Source: Actinoallomurus liliacearum
GTDB taxonomy: Bacteria > Actinomycetota > Actinomycetes > Streptosporangiales > Streptosporangiaceae
Assembly: GCF_039542035.1 (NCBI RefSeq)
Contig: NZ_BAABHJ010000006.1
Span: 62,001 to 126,000, forward strand
Direction of reading: 5' to 3'
Length of the DNA: 64,000 nt
Shown here: positions 41,605-52,013 of the stretch, piece by piece
Layout: each line of letters starts with the position of its first letter
How positions within the stretch are numbered: position 1 is the stretch's first letter
Translations under genes and position numbers: made by a program
The notes under the pieces: generated by a model
Database searches by the model: none
Told to the model about the DNA's origin: nothing
What the model saw: the letters and a program-made list of their open reading frames with translations, nothing else

Positions 41605-42399
41605 ATGACCTCCCGACACGAGCTGTGGGCCCGGCTACGCCGTCAGCTGTGGCAGCCCCCGCGCGCCCACGGCGAGCAGCCGCGCGAACGGGTGGTCGGC
41701 CCGCTCGAGCTGTTCTACGACCTGGTCGTGGTCGTGCTGGTCGCTCAAGCCGCTCACCACTTGGCCGGGCACCTGACCTGGCGCGGACTGGGCGAGTTCG
41801 CAGCGGTGTTCGCGCTGGTGTGGATCGCCTGGTTCAACGGCAGTGTGCTCGGTGAGACCGTGACCGGAGTCGTCGACGGACTGGCCCACGAGCCGACCAG
41901 CGCAGTCACCCTCGCCGTCGGGCTCGTCGCCGTCGTTGTCGGCTTCGGTGCCTGGTGGACGTACTTCGACTTCTCCGGGCACCGGCGGCCGAGGCCCACA
42001 CGCGCGAGCACTGTGCAGTGGATGCTGGTTCACTTGCCGCTCATGGCCGCGGTGGCCGCCATGGGCGCCGCGATGGTTGGCCTCGTCGAGCACGCCCACG
42101 ACGGCCGGACCCCCGCCGCGACGGCATGGGTGCTCTGCGGGGGTGCGGCAGTCGTGCTCTGCGCGACGATGGTGCTTGCGACATCCCTGCGCGTCTGGCG
42201 CCTGGATCGCCGTCTCTACCGGCCGCTGGCCCGTATCTGCGTCGTCGCGGCCGTCGTGTGCGTGGGCGTCGGTGCCGCGCGCCTGGCGCCACTCGTACTG
42301 GGTCTCGTTCTCGTCCTCGTCCTCGGTGTCCCCTGGGGGTTCGCCGTGGCATACCGCCTGGCCCACGAAGAGGAATCCGCCGCCGACGAGGTGTCGTGA
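41605..42399 (+). CDS. LtrA-like membrane protein with internal deletion
   Basis: A 264-residue relative of low-temperature-requirement protein A, normally near 380-400 residues. The start is typical (VVGPLELFYDLVVVVLVAQAAHHL), but at about residue 80 WIAWFNGS runs straight into VLGETVTGVVDGL, which in full proteins lies some 150 residues later, after ERFGLFTII. The reading frame is kept, and the end with AWWTYFDFSGHRRP and four more helices is normal. The product would lack about four transmembrane helices, so it may be a non-functional relic or a short variant. It follows the SDR stop after 17 bases. Confidence 0.7.
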   Translation: MTSRHELWARLRRQLWQPPRAHGEQPRERVVGPLELFYDLVVVVLVAQAAHHLAGHLTWRGLGEFAAVFALVWIAWFNGSVLGETVTGVVDGLAHEPTSAVTLAVGLVAVVVGFGAWWTYFDFSGHRRPRPTRASTVQWMLVHLPLMAAVAAMGAAMVGLVEHAHDGRTPAATAWVLCGGAAVVLCATMVLATSLRVWRLDRRLYRPLARICVVAAVVCVGVGAARLAPLVLGLVLVLVLGVPWGFAVAYRLAHEEESAADEVS

Positions 42400-42628
42400 G
42401 ACGATCTCGGGGCGCACGACGAACGCTTCGGCCCGCCCCTGGCCACCATGCGCTCCTACCTCGACGCGCTCGACACCGCTCCGTTCGGGCCACCCGGCAC
42501 GCCCGCCTCACCGCACCGCGTACTGGCCGCCCTGGACGCCGGCATGCTCACCTGGCCGCCGAACGCGCCCGGGGCGCGACGTTCCGCCCATACGTCAGTG
42601 GGAGCAACTCGCCGCCCACCTCAATGAG
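42400..42628 (+). pseudogene. Frame-broken remnant of an unknown gene
   Basis: The plus strand shows coding-like sequence whose continuation jumps between frames: AHDERFGPPLATMRSYLDALD through RVLAALDAGM in one frame, LAAERARGATFRPYV in a second, QWEQLAAHLNEKG in a third. Together they read like the C-terminus of one protein with two indels. The family is not recognised. It lies directly behind the deleted LtrA gene, so the two probably decayed together. Confidence 0.4.
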
Positions 42629-42630
42629 AA

Positions 42631-42660
42631 GGGGCCGGGTGCGCTGGCGCACCCGGCCCC
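42631..42660. terminator. Perfect 13-bp hairpin terminator
   Basis: GGGGCCGGGTGCG and CGCACCCGGCCCC pair perfectly around CTGG. It lies 34 bases past the sedolisin stop on the minus strand and just after the plus-strand remnant, so it can act for both. Confidence 0.75.
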
Positions 42661-42693
42661 ATTCGCCGATCGGCTACGGTCGGCTAGGTCCGG

Positions 42694-44706
42694 TCAGAAC
42701 CGGTAGGACAGCAGGTACTTCGCCGTCGGGGTGCCGACGCCGGTGATGCTGTCGTAGCCGCGGACCGCGGGCAGCGCGTCACCCTTGGGGATGCCGTAGT
42801 TGCCGGTGGTGCGCAGCACGTAGACCAGCGGGCCCTGCTTGGTGTACGGGTAGGTGTAGTTCGTCCGCACGAACGCCACCGGGTTGTTCTTGCCGAGCGG
42901 GGTGTCGGTCACGTCGTGGAGCAGGCCCTTGCCCGCCCGCAGGTAGATCGCCGGGTTGGCGAAGCCGATCGGCGCGCCGCCCTGACGCTGCTGGGCGAGC
43001 GCCTGCAGGCCCGCGATGACCGGGCAGGCGAGGCTGGTGCCGCCGACGCGGCTCTCCGCGTAGCCGTACGATCCGTCCGGCAGCTGCGCCCACTCCGGGT
43101 AACGGATGCCGGTCGTCGAGTCGGCGACGGCCGCGATGTCCGGGATGACGCGCATCGGCTTGGCCGCCTTGGAACCGTCCGGCAGCGTACGGCTCAGCGA
43201 CGACGGCACGACCGCCCGCTGGTAGCCGGGCTGGGTGAACAGCTCGCTGGTGCCGCCGCCGGAGCCGCCCGCGTAGTTGTCCGGGTAGTGGCCGGGAGGC
43301 GCCGGGTTCCACGTCTTGCCGTCCGCGGACAGGCTGTCGGTGGTGAAGTTCCAGCCGGTCTCGAACTTGTAGTCGTTGCGCTTGCCGACCGCGAGGGTCG
43401 TGCCGCCGACCGCGGTCACCCACGGGTCGGAGGCGGGCATGTCCGTCTGGCGCTTCGTCGACCCGCTGTCGCCGTACCGCGCCTGGCAGGGAGTGCCCGG
43501 CACCTCGTAGCCGCAGTCACCGGTCGAGAAGTAGAAGCCGATGCCCTCGATGGCGCCCTGCTTGTAGATCGACTCTTCCGCGTCGATCATCGCCGGCGTG
43601 TAGTGCTCCGACAGGTCGCCCCAGGAGTTGCTGACGATGTCGGCCAGGTGGTTGTCGACGATGTTCAGGAGGGCGTCGTCCAGGCCGGTGTCGAGGCAGT
43701 TCTGCGCGCCGACGTAGACGACCTTGGCCTTGGGGGCCACCGCGTGCACGGCGGTGACGTCGAGGGCCTCCTCGCCGTACCAGCCGGACGCGCCGCACTC
43801 CTCGGTGTAGTCGAACGTCGCGGGCAGGGCCTCGCGGTACTGGCCCTTGGCGAACGGCTGCTCACCGTACTTCTTGGAGAAGGTGTTCGAGACCTCGAGC
43901 ATCTTCGGCGCAGCGTAGGCGTCGACGATCGCGACCGTCGAGCCCTTGCCGGTCAGGCCACTCGACGTGGCGCCGTACGCCCCGCGCAACTGCTTCGGCA
44001 GCAGGCCGCACATCGCGTACGGCTGGTGCTTGCCGTACGCCTTGGGCTGCTTGGTGGCGATCTTCTGGCCGTAGTACTGCTCGCACGGCTGGGCGACCCA
44101 GTAGTTCTGCTCGGGCGGCGGCAGCGTGTCGCCCGCCACCCGGACGTGCTTGGCGCTGTCCAGGCCGGTGATCGTGCGCACGGCCGAGGCGACCGAGGCG
44201 GGGACGGTCGCATCGCCGGAGGGCGCCCGCACGATCGTGTTCTGGGCGGCGTAGTTGCGGAAGTCGGTGCCGAACGCCTTCTTGGCCTGGGAGACGCGGC
44301 CGGTGACGTGGACGTAGTGGCTGTTGACCGCGTCGACCGTCAGGCCCGCGGAGGTCAGCCACGACTTCACGGCGTTCTTCTGCTCGGCCGTGGGGCCGAA
44401 GAGCCTGTCGAAGTCGGCGGGGCTGAGGAACTTGCGGTACTGCGGGCTGCCGGGCGTGGCGACCGCCTCGGCGTAGGCGTCGAGGCCCTTCGGGTCCTTC
44501 CCGGCCAGCCAGATCCTCGCGTCGAGCCGCTGGGAGTCGTTGGTCTTGCCGCGGTCGGCGGCGGCACGGGCCCAGGTGGGCTTGGTGCCCGCGACCGGTC
44601 TCCGGTCGTTCGCCTGTGCCGTCGTCGTGGCCGACAGGCCCGCCGCGAGGAGCGGCAGAGCCAGGGCCGCGGCGGTCAGCACGCGACGTCGTCCGTCTCG
44701 GGACAT
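42694..44706 (-). CDS. Secreted sedolisin (S53) serine-carboxyl protease
   Basis: A 670-residue preproenzyme. Signal peptide at 1-32 (RRRVLTAAALALPLLAAGL), a pro-kumamolisin activation domain to about residue 200 (GSPQYRKFLSPADFDRLFGP, typical), then the subtilisin-fold catalytic domain. The triad is visible: Glu and Asp in EEALDVTAVHA (about residue 315), the oxyanion Asp in SNSWGDLSE and the Ser in GGTSLACPV (about 558); DSITGVGTPT at the end fits the calcium site. It is an acid-active extracellular peptidase. ATG 44706 has AGGA seven bases upstream. Monocistronic. Confidence 0.93.
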   Translation of the reverse strand: MSRDGRRRVLTAAALALPLLAAGLSATTTAQANDRRPVAGTKPTWARAAADRGKTNDSQRLDARIWLAGKDPKGLDAYAEAVATPGSPQYRKFLSPADFDRLFGPTAEQKNAVKSWLTSAGLTVDAVNSHYVHVTGRVSQAKKAFGTDFRNYAAQNTIVRAPSGDATVPASVASAVRTITGLDSAKHVRVAGDTLPPPEQNYWVAQPCEQYYGQKIATKQPKAYGKHQPYAMCGLLPKQLRGAYGATSSGLTGKGSTVAIVDAYAAPKMLEVSNTFSKKYGEQPFAKGQYREALPATFDYTEECGASGWYGEEALDVTAVHAVAPKAKVVYVGAQNCLDTGLDDALLNIVDNHLADIVSNSWGDLSEHYTPAMIDAEESIYKQGAIEGIGFYFSTGDCGYEVPGTPCQARYGDSGSTKRQTDMPASDPWVTAVGGTTLAVGKRNDYKFETGWNFTTDSLSADGKTWNPAPPGHYPDNYAGGSGGGTSELFTQPGYQRAVVPSSLSRTLPDGSKAAKPMRVIPDIAAVADSTTGIRYPEWAQLPDGSYGYAESRVGGTSLACPVIAGLQALAQQRQGGAPIGFANPAIYLRAGKGLLHDVTDTPLGKNNPVAFVRTNYTYPYTKQGPLVYVLRTTGNYGIPKGDALPAVRGYDSITGVGTPTAKYLLSYRF

Positions 44707-44845
44707 CCACCAGTCCTTTCGTGAGCGGCGTAGGGGAACGCCGCGACGCGAGGATTTCGGTGGGGACCCTGTTAATCAAGAGTTGTTATGGAATAGATGC
44801 GAAAATCGGGAACTGGGGGCCACAACTGGACATCTAGCGCCACTC

Positions 44846-44873
44846 TTGCGCGCGGCGGCGCGACGGCTAATAG
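44846..44873 (+). promoter_or_regulatory. Probable ctaD promoter
   Basis: TTGCGC (44846-44851) and TAATAG (44868-44873), 16 bases apart, about 39 bases before the ctaD start and its GGGGGAG ribosome site. Confidence 0.5.
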
Positions 44874-44911
44874 TGGAAGGCGGCGGTGCCTGAGGGCAGG
44901 GGGAGACCTCA

Positions 44912-46588
<1,677 letters not shown>

Positions 46589-46680
46589 GCGGCTCCCGCC
46601 GTACGGCCCGCGCAGGTCGCCGATGAGCGCCCTCGCCGCCGTACGCCGGGGCAGGCGATGCCAGGCGCGTCGGCCGTCGA

Positions 46681-46713
46681 GCCCGCGTCGCCGCACGCGG
46701 CGGGGACGCGGGC
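46681..46713. terminator. Hairpin between ctaD and converging SDR gene
   Basis: GCCCGCGTC and GACGCGGGC, a perfect 9-bp outer stem with an inner CCGC/GCGG stem, 93 bases past the ctaD stop and 6 bases from the SDR stop. Confidence 0.55.
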
Positions 46714-46718
46714 CGCCG

Positions 46719-47540
46719 TCAGCCGGCGAGGCCGCGCATGCGCCGTACGCTCAGGCCGGCGATGCGGACCGCCGCCCGGGGCGACAGCCGCGCACCGAGC
46801 CACGCCGCCCGCCCGGACGCCGGCGCGACGATGAGCGCGTCGTTCCGGTCGATCCCCCGCAGCACGTCACGGGCCAGCGCGGAGGCGGGGTAGAGTCTGC
46901 GCTGCACGCGCTGTGCCGCCCGGCGGGCGTTCCTGCCGGTCTCGGTCGGCGGCAGGTCCGGATTGGCGTTGTCGAGCAGGGGCGTGTCGACGAAACCCGG
47001 ACAGATCACGCTGACCCGGACGCCCCGGCTCGCGGCCTCCGCGCGCAGCGCCAGGCTCATCCCGACGACCGCGTGCTTCGTGGCGGTGTAGGGCAGCATC
47101 AGCGGCGCGGGCACGAGGCCGGCCAGCGACGCGGTGTTCACGATGTGCCCGTGCCCCTGCTCCAGCATGATCGGGTACGCCGCGTGCACGCCGTGGACGA
47201 CGCCCCGCAGGTTCACGTCGATCGTGCGGTTCCAGTGGTCGAGGGTGAGCTCTTCGGTCATCCCGCCGACCGCGATGCCGGCGTTGTTGAAGACCAGGTC
47301 CAGGCGGCCGTGCTCCTCCCGGACCGACCGGTACAGCGCGGCGACCGCGTCGGCGTCGGTCACGTCCAGGGCGGCGGCCGTGGCCGGCGCGCGCTCGGAC
47401 AGCCGGGCCGCGAGCTTCTCGGCGCCGTCGGCGTCGATGTCGGCGACGGTCACGATGTCGCCGCGGGCCGCGAGGGCGGCCGCGATGGCCCGGCCGATGC
47501 CGGAGGCTCCGCCGGTGACGATGGCGATCCGGGAGGTCAT
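46719..47540 (-). CDS. SDR-family oxidoreductase
   Basis: A 273-residue classical SDR. Cofactor site IAIVTGGASGIGRAIA with VADIDADG after strand 2 (Asp favours NAD), NNAG in VFNNAGIAVGG, catalytic Ser in IVNTASLAG, and Tyr-Lys in YTATKHAVVG. The last 60 residues are basic and hydrophobic and may touch the membrane. It is the third gene of the TetR-diiron oxygenase-SDR operon, 22 bases after the oxygenase stop. Probably it oxidises or reduces a lipid or alcohol handled by the oxygenase; the substrate is unknown. Confidence 0.88.
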   Translation of the reverse strand: MTSRIAIVTGGASGIGRAIAAALAARGDIVTVADIDADGAEKLAARLSERAPATAAALDVTDADAVAALYRSVREEHGRLDLVFNNAGIAVGGMTEELTLDHWNRTIDVNLRGVVHGVHAAYPIMLEQGHGHIVNTASLAGLVPAPLMLPYTATKHAVVGMSLALRAEAASRGVRVSVICPGFVDTPLLDNANPDLPPTETGRNARRAAQRVQRRLYPASALARDVLRGIDRNDALIVAPASGRAAWLGARLSPRAAVRIAGLSVRRMRGLAG

Positions 47541-47562
47541 GCGAGGGCTCCTCGTTGGTGTC

Positions 47563-48558
47563 TCAGCGGGCGGCTCGCGCCCGGCGCGGCTTCGGCGTGT
47601 CCCAGAGGCCGACGGCCTTCCAGACCCGCTTGCTGACAGGGGTGATCAGGTCGAGCTCGGCGGCGAGGTCACGGATCTTGGCGACGCAGTTCTTGAATTC
47701 CGCGGTCCAGTCGTCCGTGCCGTACGCCTCGCGGACGACGTCCTTCGGGATGCCGAAGTGCCGCACCATCGGGCCCGGGGGAGCGAGCATGATCCGCGCC
47801 ATCAGGCCGAGGACGAGGGGGGTGGCCACGCCCAGCGCCCGGCGGCGGGGGGCGGGCATCGTGGGCACGCGGTGCCGGAGGTAGTGACGGGCGAACGAGA
47901 TGTGCCGCGCCTCCTCGGCGATGTGGATCCGCATGATCGTCTCCTGCAGCGGATGCTTCGCCTCGCCGTTCTTGACCGTCTTGCGCTGGACGTAGTCGAT
48001 GGGGTCCTCGCCGCCCAGCACGAAGACGAAGAACAGCTCCGTGGAGATGCGCGGAACGTGCGGGGCGACCTGGGACAGGACGTCCAGGGCCTTGGGCATC
48101 CCGCGGATCGGCATCTTCGTCCGGTTGACGAACTCCTGGAACATCATCGCGTGCTGACATTCCTCGCTCGCCTCGTGCAGGACGTAGCGGAACTCCGGGG
48201 AGCCGTTCGGCAGCCGGTAGGCGTAGCTCAGCAGCCCGCGCTTGAGCAGGTTCTCGAACTGCAGGCCGATCTTCATCATCGTGGCCACTCGCCACAGGCC
48301 GATCCGGGACTGCACCTCCGGCGGCTGCGAGCGGTACCACTCCGTACGGCCGAGGGGGTCGACGGACGGCAGGATCCAGCGGGGGTCGTCGGGGTCGACC
48401 GCGAAGTCGGGGTCGGACCAGGGGATGTCGGCGTAGGCGTCCCAGTGCTTGTCGACCGACGCCTTCGACAGACGCTGGATCACGCCGGTGTAGGCCGCGC
48501 GGTCCTCGACCGTCGCGTGGATCTCCTCGTCGAGTGTCTTGCTCGGGGGGTTGGACAT
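47563..48558 (-). CDS. AurF-like diiron oxygenase
   Basis: A 331-residue protein of the AurF (p-aminobenzoate N-oxygenase) diiron family. Metal-ligand helices are recognisable: LQFENLLKRGLL, HEASEECQHAMMFQEF (E-x2-H type), ISTELFFVFVLG, and RIHIAEEARHISFARHYL. AurF itself oxidises an arylamine to a nitro group; most actinobacterial relatives beside TetR and SDR genes have unknown substrates and could act on lipids. ATG 48558 is 12 bases after the TetR stop, so the three genes form an operon. Confidence 0.85.
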   Translation of the reverse strand: MSNPPSKTLDEEIHATVEDRAAYTGVIQRLSKASVDKHWDAYADIPWSDPDFAVDPDDPRWILPSVDPLGRTEWYRSQPPEVQSRIGLWRVATMMKIGLQFENLLKRGLLSYAYRLPNGSPEFRYVLHEASEECQHAMMFQEFVNRTKMPIRGMPKALDVLSQVAPHVPRISTELFFVFVLGGEDPIDYVQRKTVKNGEAKHPLQETIMRIHIAEEARHISFARHYLRHRVPTMPAPRRRALGVATPLVLGLMARIMLAPPGPMVRHFGIPKDVVREAYGTDDWTAEFKNCVAKIRDLAAELDLITPVSKRVWKAVGLWDTPKPRRARAAR

Positions 48559-48569
48559 GACTCTCTCCC

Positions 48570-49214
48570 TCAGACGGGATCCGGGATGAGCAGGCGGGCC
48601 AGCGCCTTGACCTGACCCAGCACCGCCGCCTGGCGGCCGTGGGCGTCATCGTCCAGGGAGTTCTGCAACGTGAGCCCGACGAACATGGCGAACACGGCTC
48701 GGATGAGCGTTCCCGCCGTCTCCTCGTCCACCGACTCGGGGAAGAGTCGCTGGAACACCTCGAGGATCACCGCGATGATCCGCTCGTTGATGTCGATGCT
48801 CAGCTCGCGCAGCGTCGCATCGGTGCGCGCGGCCATCGCGAGCTCCATGAGGGCCAGTGCGGGTGCCTGGCGGAACGTGTCCCACAGCAGGTCGAGCGCG
48901 CCCTCCACGTTGCGGCGCTCGGCCGGCAGGGCGGCGAACGCCCGCTCGAACGCGAGCCGCTGCCGCTCCAGAAGGTGTTTGAGCGCGGCGCCGACCAGCA
49001 GCATCTTGGTGGGGTAGTGGTGCTGCTGCGCGCCCCGCGAGACGCCGGCCCGGCGGGCCACCTCGGTCGTCGAGGTGCCGGCCCAGCCGAGCTCGGCCAG
49101 GCACTCCACGGTCGCGTCCAGCAGGCGGGTCTGCGTCTCCGCTCGCCGCTCCTCCTGGGTGCGGGGAGCGCGGCGCGCGGCCTGCCCGGGACGTCGGCGG
49201 CTGCTCACTGACAC
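48570..49214 (-). CDS. TetR-family regulator of the diiron oxygenase operon
   Basis: A 214-residue TetR protein. A basic, disordered N-terminus (about 30 residues) precedes the HTH (WAGTSTTEVARRAGVSRGAQQHHY). GTG 49214 is chosen because TACCGT (49227-49222) ends seven bases upstream, giving a leaderless message; a later in-frame GTG lies two codons on. It leads its operon, and the palindrome CAATCA-AGCC-TGATTG lies about 30 bases before the start, where it would overlap the promoter and allow self-repression. Confidence 0.86.
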   Translation of the reverse strand: MSVSSRRRPGQAARRAPRTQEERRAETQTRLLDATVECLAELGWAGTSTTEVARRAGVSRGAQQHHYPTKMLLVGAALKHLLERQRLAFERAFAALPAERRNVEGALDLLWDTFRQAPALALMELAMAARTDATLRELSIDINERIIAVILEVFQRLFPESVDEETAGTLIRAVFAMFVGLTLQNSLDDDAHGRQAAVLGQVKALARLLIPDPV

Positions 49215-49243
49215 GTCTTCGACGGTAGGTCGCGAGAAACATG

Positions 49244-49259
49244 CAATCAAGCCTGATTG
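49244..49259. promoter_or_regulatory. TetR operator before the oxygenase operon
   Basis: CAATCA and TGATTG, perfect arms around AGCC, with further symmetric bases outside (ACA left, TGT right). On the minus strand it falls between the expected -35 and -10, 17 bases before the TACCGT -10. Confidence 0.65.
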
Positions 49260-49550
49260 TTTGTTGCGCCCGTCACACTATTGGACGCGACGTCCAAGTG
49301 ACTCCGCCTTCAAGTCAGGTCGCCGCCGATCTGGCCGACTCCGCAGTGATGGGGCCAAGTAGGTGGCCGGCTTGCACGAGCCGGCGGCAGGCCGACAGAA
49401 GCGGGCAGGACACCGTTCCGGCTTGATAGCAGCCCTCGTCTGCCAGAGCTTGAAGACCGCTGCACGCAGGCGGCGGTCTTCGGATTTCACATTCATCCCG
49501 GATTGCGGCCTATATGATCACGCGGCTGTCGATCATGAACGGGGGAGTCC
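49260..49550. other. Gap before the lipoprotein esterase gene
   Basis: No gene is seen. A 9-bp hairpin with a 12-base loop (GAAGACCGC at 49452-49460, GCGGTCTTC at 49473-49481) and a -10-like TATATGAT near 49511-49518 lie in the last 100 bases, so the hairpin is upstream of the probable promoter and not part of the esterase message. Confidence 0.4.
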
Positions 49551-50474
49551 ATGCTGGGGGGAATCAGGATCTCGCCGGTGGTCGGGGCGGCCGTCGCCGC
49601 GCTGACGATCTCGGGGTGCGGTGCGTCGAACGAGCCGGCGCGGGCGGCGGCGCACGAGGTGACCGCACAGGCAGGGGTGCCCAAACGGGCGGACGGCCTT
49701 ACCGCCCGCGTGTACCTGGTCCACGGCGTGAGCACGAAGGGCGACAACGACTGCGCGGCGGCCTGGCGTGCGGCCCTGTGGTCGCTCAAGCGCGACGGCT
49801 GGAAGGGCGCCCTCGACACCGTGGCTTACTACAAGGGCGACCGGCACTGCGCCGTCTCGGTGCCCGGCAGGGGCGCGTACACGCCGAATACCTCGATCAA
49901 GGAACTCGGCCGCGCCTTCGCGTGGCTCGTCTACAACCGGGACACGCGGTACGGCCGGTCCGTCGACGTCGCGGCCCACTCCATGGGCGGCCTGGTCGTA
50001 CGGGCCGCGCTGACCGGGGTGCAGAACCGCGAGAATGGCTTCCCGTCCCGCCTCTACATCGCGAACGTCGCCACGCTCGACAGCCCGCACGGTGGGCGGC
50101 TGCACAGCGGCTGCACCTCCCTGGAGTGCCGGCAGATGCAGGGCAAGGACGGCGGCGCGCTGCTGCACTGGCTCCGGCAGAACCCGCAGTCCACGCAGGG
50201 CACCGACTGGACGCTGATCGGCTCGGACGCCGACACCCGGGTGCCCACGTCCTCGGCGCTGGGCATGACCGCGGGACACAAGGTCCGCTACGGCAAGGAC
50301 GAGAACCTCAGCCACACCGGCGTGGTCTTCCGGCCGGACTCGGCCCACCCGGCCCGGCAGGGGTACCACCTCTGGTACTGGAAGTACTCTCGGCCCGGGA
50401 CGTACGAGACCAAGGACGGCTGGGCGCCCCTCCACATGGTCAAGCAGGCCCTGTACTACTGGGCGAAATGGTGA
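49551..50474 (+). CDS. Lipoprotein esterase/lipase
   Basis: A 307-residue exported hydrolase. The signal peptide ends in the lipobox ISGC at about residue 23, so the protein should be lipid-anchored outside the membrane. The fold elements follow: ARVYLVHGVSTKG (oxyanion loop), nucleophile elbow DVAAHSMGGLVVRAAL with Ser in HSMGG, and a late His region (NLSHTGVVFRPD) that may provide the third triad member. Four to five extra Cys suggest disulphides. ATG 49551 has GGGGG upstream. Substrate is not defined: lipid, ester or polyester. Confidence 0.82.
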   Translation: MLGGIRISPVVGAAVAALTISGCGASNEPARAAAHEVTAQAGVPKRADGLTARVYLVHGVSTKGDNDCAAAWRAALWSLKRDGWKGALDTVAYYKGDRHCAVSVPGRGAYTPNTSIKELGRAFAWLVYNRDTRYGRSVDVAAHSMGGLVVRAALTGVQNRENGFPSRLYIANVATLDSPHGGRLHSGCTSLECRQMQGKDGGALLHWLRQNPQSTQGTDWTLIGSDADTRVPTSSALGMTAGHKVRYGKDENLSHTGVVFRPDSAHPARQGYHLWYWKYSRPGTYETKDGWAPLHMVKQALYYWAKW

Positions 50475-50573
50475 TCGCGGCCGCGACCCGGCAGCGGTGA
50501 GTCGTCCGGCCGGCGGCGGTGCGGCGCGGTAATCCCCACGACGGCTCGGGGGACGTCCCGTTAAGGTGTCCCC

Positions 50574-51785
50574 ATGCAGGTCAGCCAGTCGGACAAGCTC
50601 GCCAACGTCCTGTACGACATCCGGGGACCGGTCCTGAAGCGGGCCATGCAGCTGGAGGCTCAGGGCAACCAGATCCTCAAGCTGCACATCGGCAACCCCG
50701 CGCCGTTCGGGTTCGAGGCCCCCGACGAGATCCTCCAGGACGTCATCCGCAACCTGCCGGCGGCGCACGGCTACAGCGACTCCAAGGGCATCCTGTCCGC
50801 CCGCCGGGCGGTCGTGCAGCACTACGAGCAGCAGGGCTTCCCCGGAGTCGGCGTCGAGGACGTCTACCTCGGCAACGGCGTGTCCGAGCTGATCGTCATG
50901 GCCCTGCAGGCGCTGCTGAACAACGGGGACGAGGTGCTGATCCCGGCGCCGGACTACCCGCTGTGGACGGCCTCGGTGTCGCTGTGCGGCGGCACGCCGG
51001 TGCACTACCTCTGCGACGAGGACCAGGGCTGGATGCCCGACCTCGCGGACCTCGAGGCGAAGATCACACCGGCTACCAAGGCCATCGTCATCATCAATCC
51101 GAACAACCCGACCGGCGCGGTCTACTCCCGGGAGCTCCTGCAGGGCGTGGCGGAGCTGGCCCGGCGGCGGGGGCTGCTGATCCTCGCCGACGAGATCTAC
51201 GACCGGATCCTGTACGACGGCGCCGAGCACGTCTCGATCGCGCCGCTCGCCCCGGACGTGCTGTCCCTGACCTTCTCCGGTCTGTCCAAGGCGTACCGCG
51301 TCTGCGGGTTCCGCTCCGGCTGGATGGTCGTCACCGGGCCCAAGGACCACGCGGAGTCCTATATCGAGGGCCTGGACATGCTCGCCAACATGCGGCTGTG
51401 TCCCAACGTGCCGGGGCAACACGCCATCCAGGCCGCGCTCGGCGGTCACCAGAGCATCAAGGACCTCGTCCTGCCCGGCGGCCGGCTGCGCGAGCAACGC
51501 GACCGCGCCTGGCGGCTCCTCAACGAGATCCCCGGCGTGAGCTGCGCCAAGCCCTCCGGCGCGCTCTACGTCTTCCCGCGCCTGGACCCGGAGGTCTACC
51601 CCATCGACGACGACCAGCAGTTCGTGCTGGACCTGCTGGAGAGCCAGCAGATCCTCGTCGTGCAGGGCACCGGCTTCAACTGGCCGACCACGGATCACCT
51701 GCGGATCGTCACGTTGCAGCACGCCGACGACCTCGAAGAGGCGATCGGCAGGCTGGGCGAGTTCCTCGCCACCCGCCGCGCCTGA
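50574..51785 (+). CDS. PLP-dependent aminotransferase, AlaA/AlaT type
   Basis: A 403-residue class I aminotransferase. PLP-site features are the substrate-loop region GYSDSKGILSARRAVV, NPNNPTGAVYS, DEIYDRILYDG and the Schiff-base Lys in FSGLSKAYRVCGFRSGW; a closing Arg lies in DHLRIVTL. The YDIRGPVLKRAMQLEAQGNQILKLHIGNPAPFGF start is typical of glutamate-pyruvate transaminase AlaA. ATG 50574 is six bases after TAAGGT (50562-50567), a leaderless start. It should make alanine from pyruvate and glutamate. Single gene. Confidence 0.9.
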   Translation: MQVSQSDKLANVLYDIRGPVLKRAMQLEAQGNQILKLHIGNPAPFGFEAPDEILQDVIRNLPAAHGYSDSKGILSARRAVVQHYEQQGFPGVGVEDVYLGNGVSELIVMALQALLNNGDEVLIPAPDYPLWTASVSLCGGTPVHYLCDEDQGWMPDLADLEAKITPATKAIVIINPNNPTGAVYSRELLQGVAELARRRGLLILADEIYDRILYDGAEHVSIAPLAPDVLSLTFSGLSKAYRVCGFRSGWMVVTGPKDHAESYIEGLDMLANMRLCPNVPGQHAIQAALGGHQSIKDLVLPGGRLREQRDRAWRLLNEIPGVSCAKPSGALYVFPRLDPEVYPIDDDQQFVLDLLESQQILVVQGTGFNWPTTDHLRIVTLQHADDLEEAIGRLGEFLATRRA

Positions 51786-51873
51786 ACCCGATCCGCCGCT
51801 CCCGAGGCCCGGCGCGCCGTGTCCGAGGCCCGGACCGTCGAGGGCGGCCGGCCTCGTCCGCGGCGCGTCGCGC

Positions 51874-51977
51874 TGACGCCCGACCGTCGGGAAACGCCGA
51901 TCTCCGAGGTCCCGCGCGTGGCGTCTGATGCCCGACCGTCGGGGCCGCCGACCTCCGAGGCCCGGCGTGCCGGCGGC
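51874..51977 (+). repeat. Two 52-base tandem repeats with internal palindrome
   Basis: The unit TGA-GCCCGACCGTCGGG-GCCGA-CTCCGAGG starts at 51874 and 51926. Each copy carries the hairpin CCCGAC-C-GTCGGG. A third, more diverged copy can be seen near 51800-51850. It fills the convergent gap between the aminotransferase and the SnoaL-like gene and may double as a terminator. Confidence 0.6.
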
Positions 51978-52013
51978 GGCCGGGCGCGCGGCCTCAGGGA
52001 CGCCGCGGCTCGG

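Noticed and set aside
49452..49481. Hairpin considered as a riboswitch or attenuator for the esterase
   Set aside because: It lies upstream of the likely -10 box, so it would not be in the esterase message.
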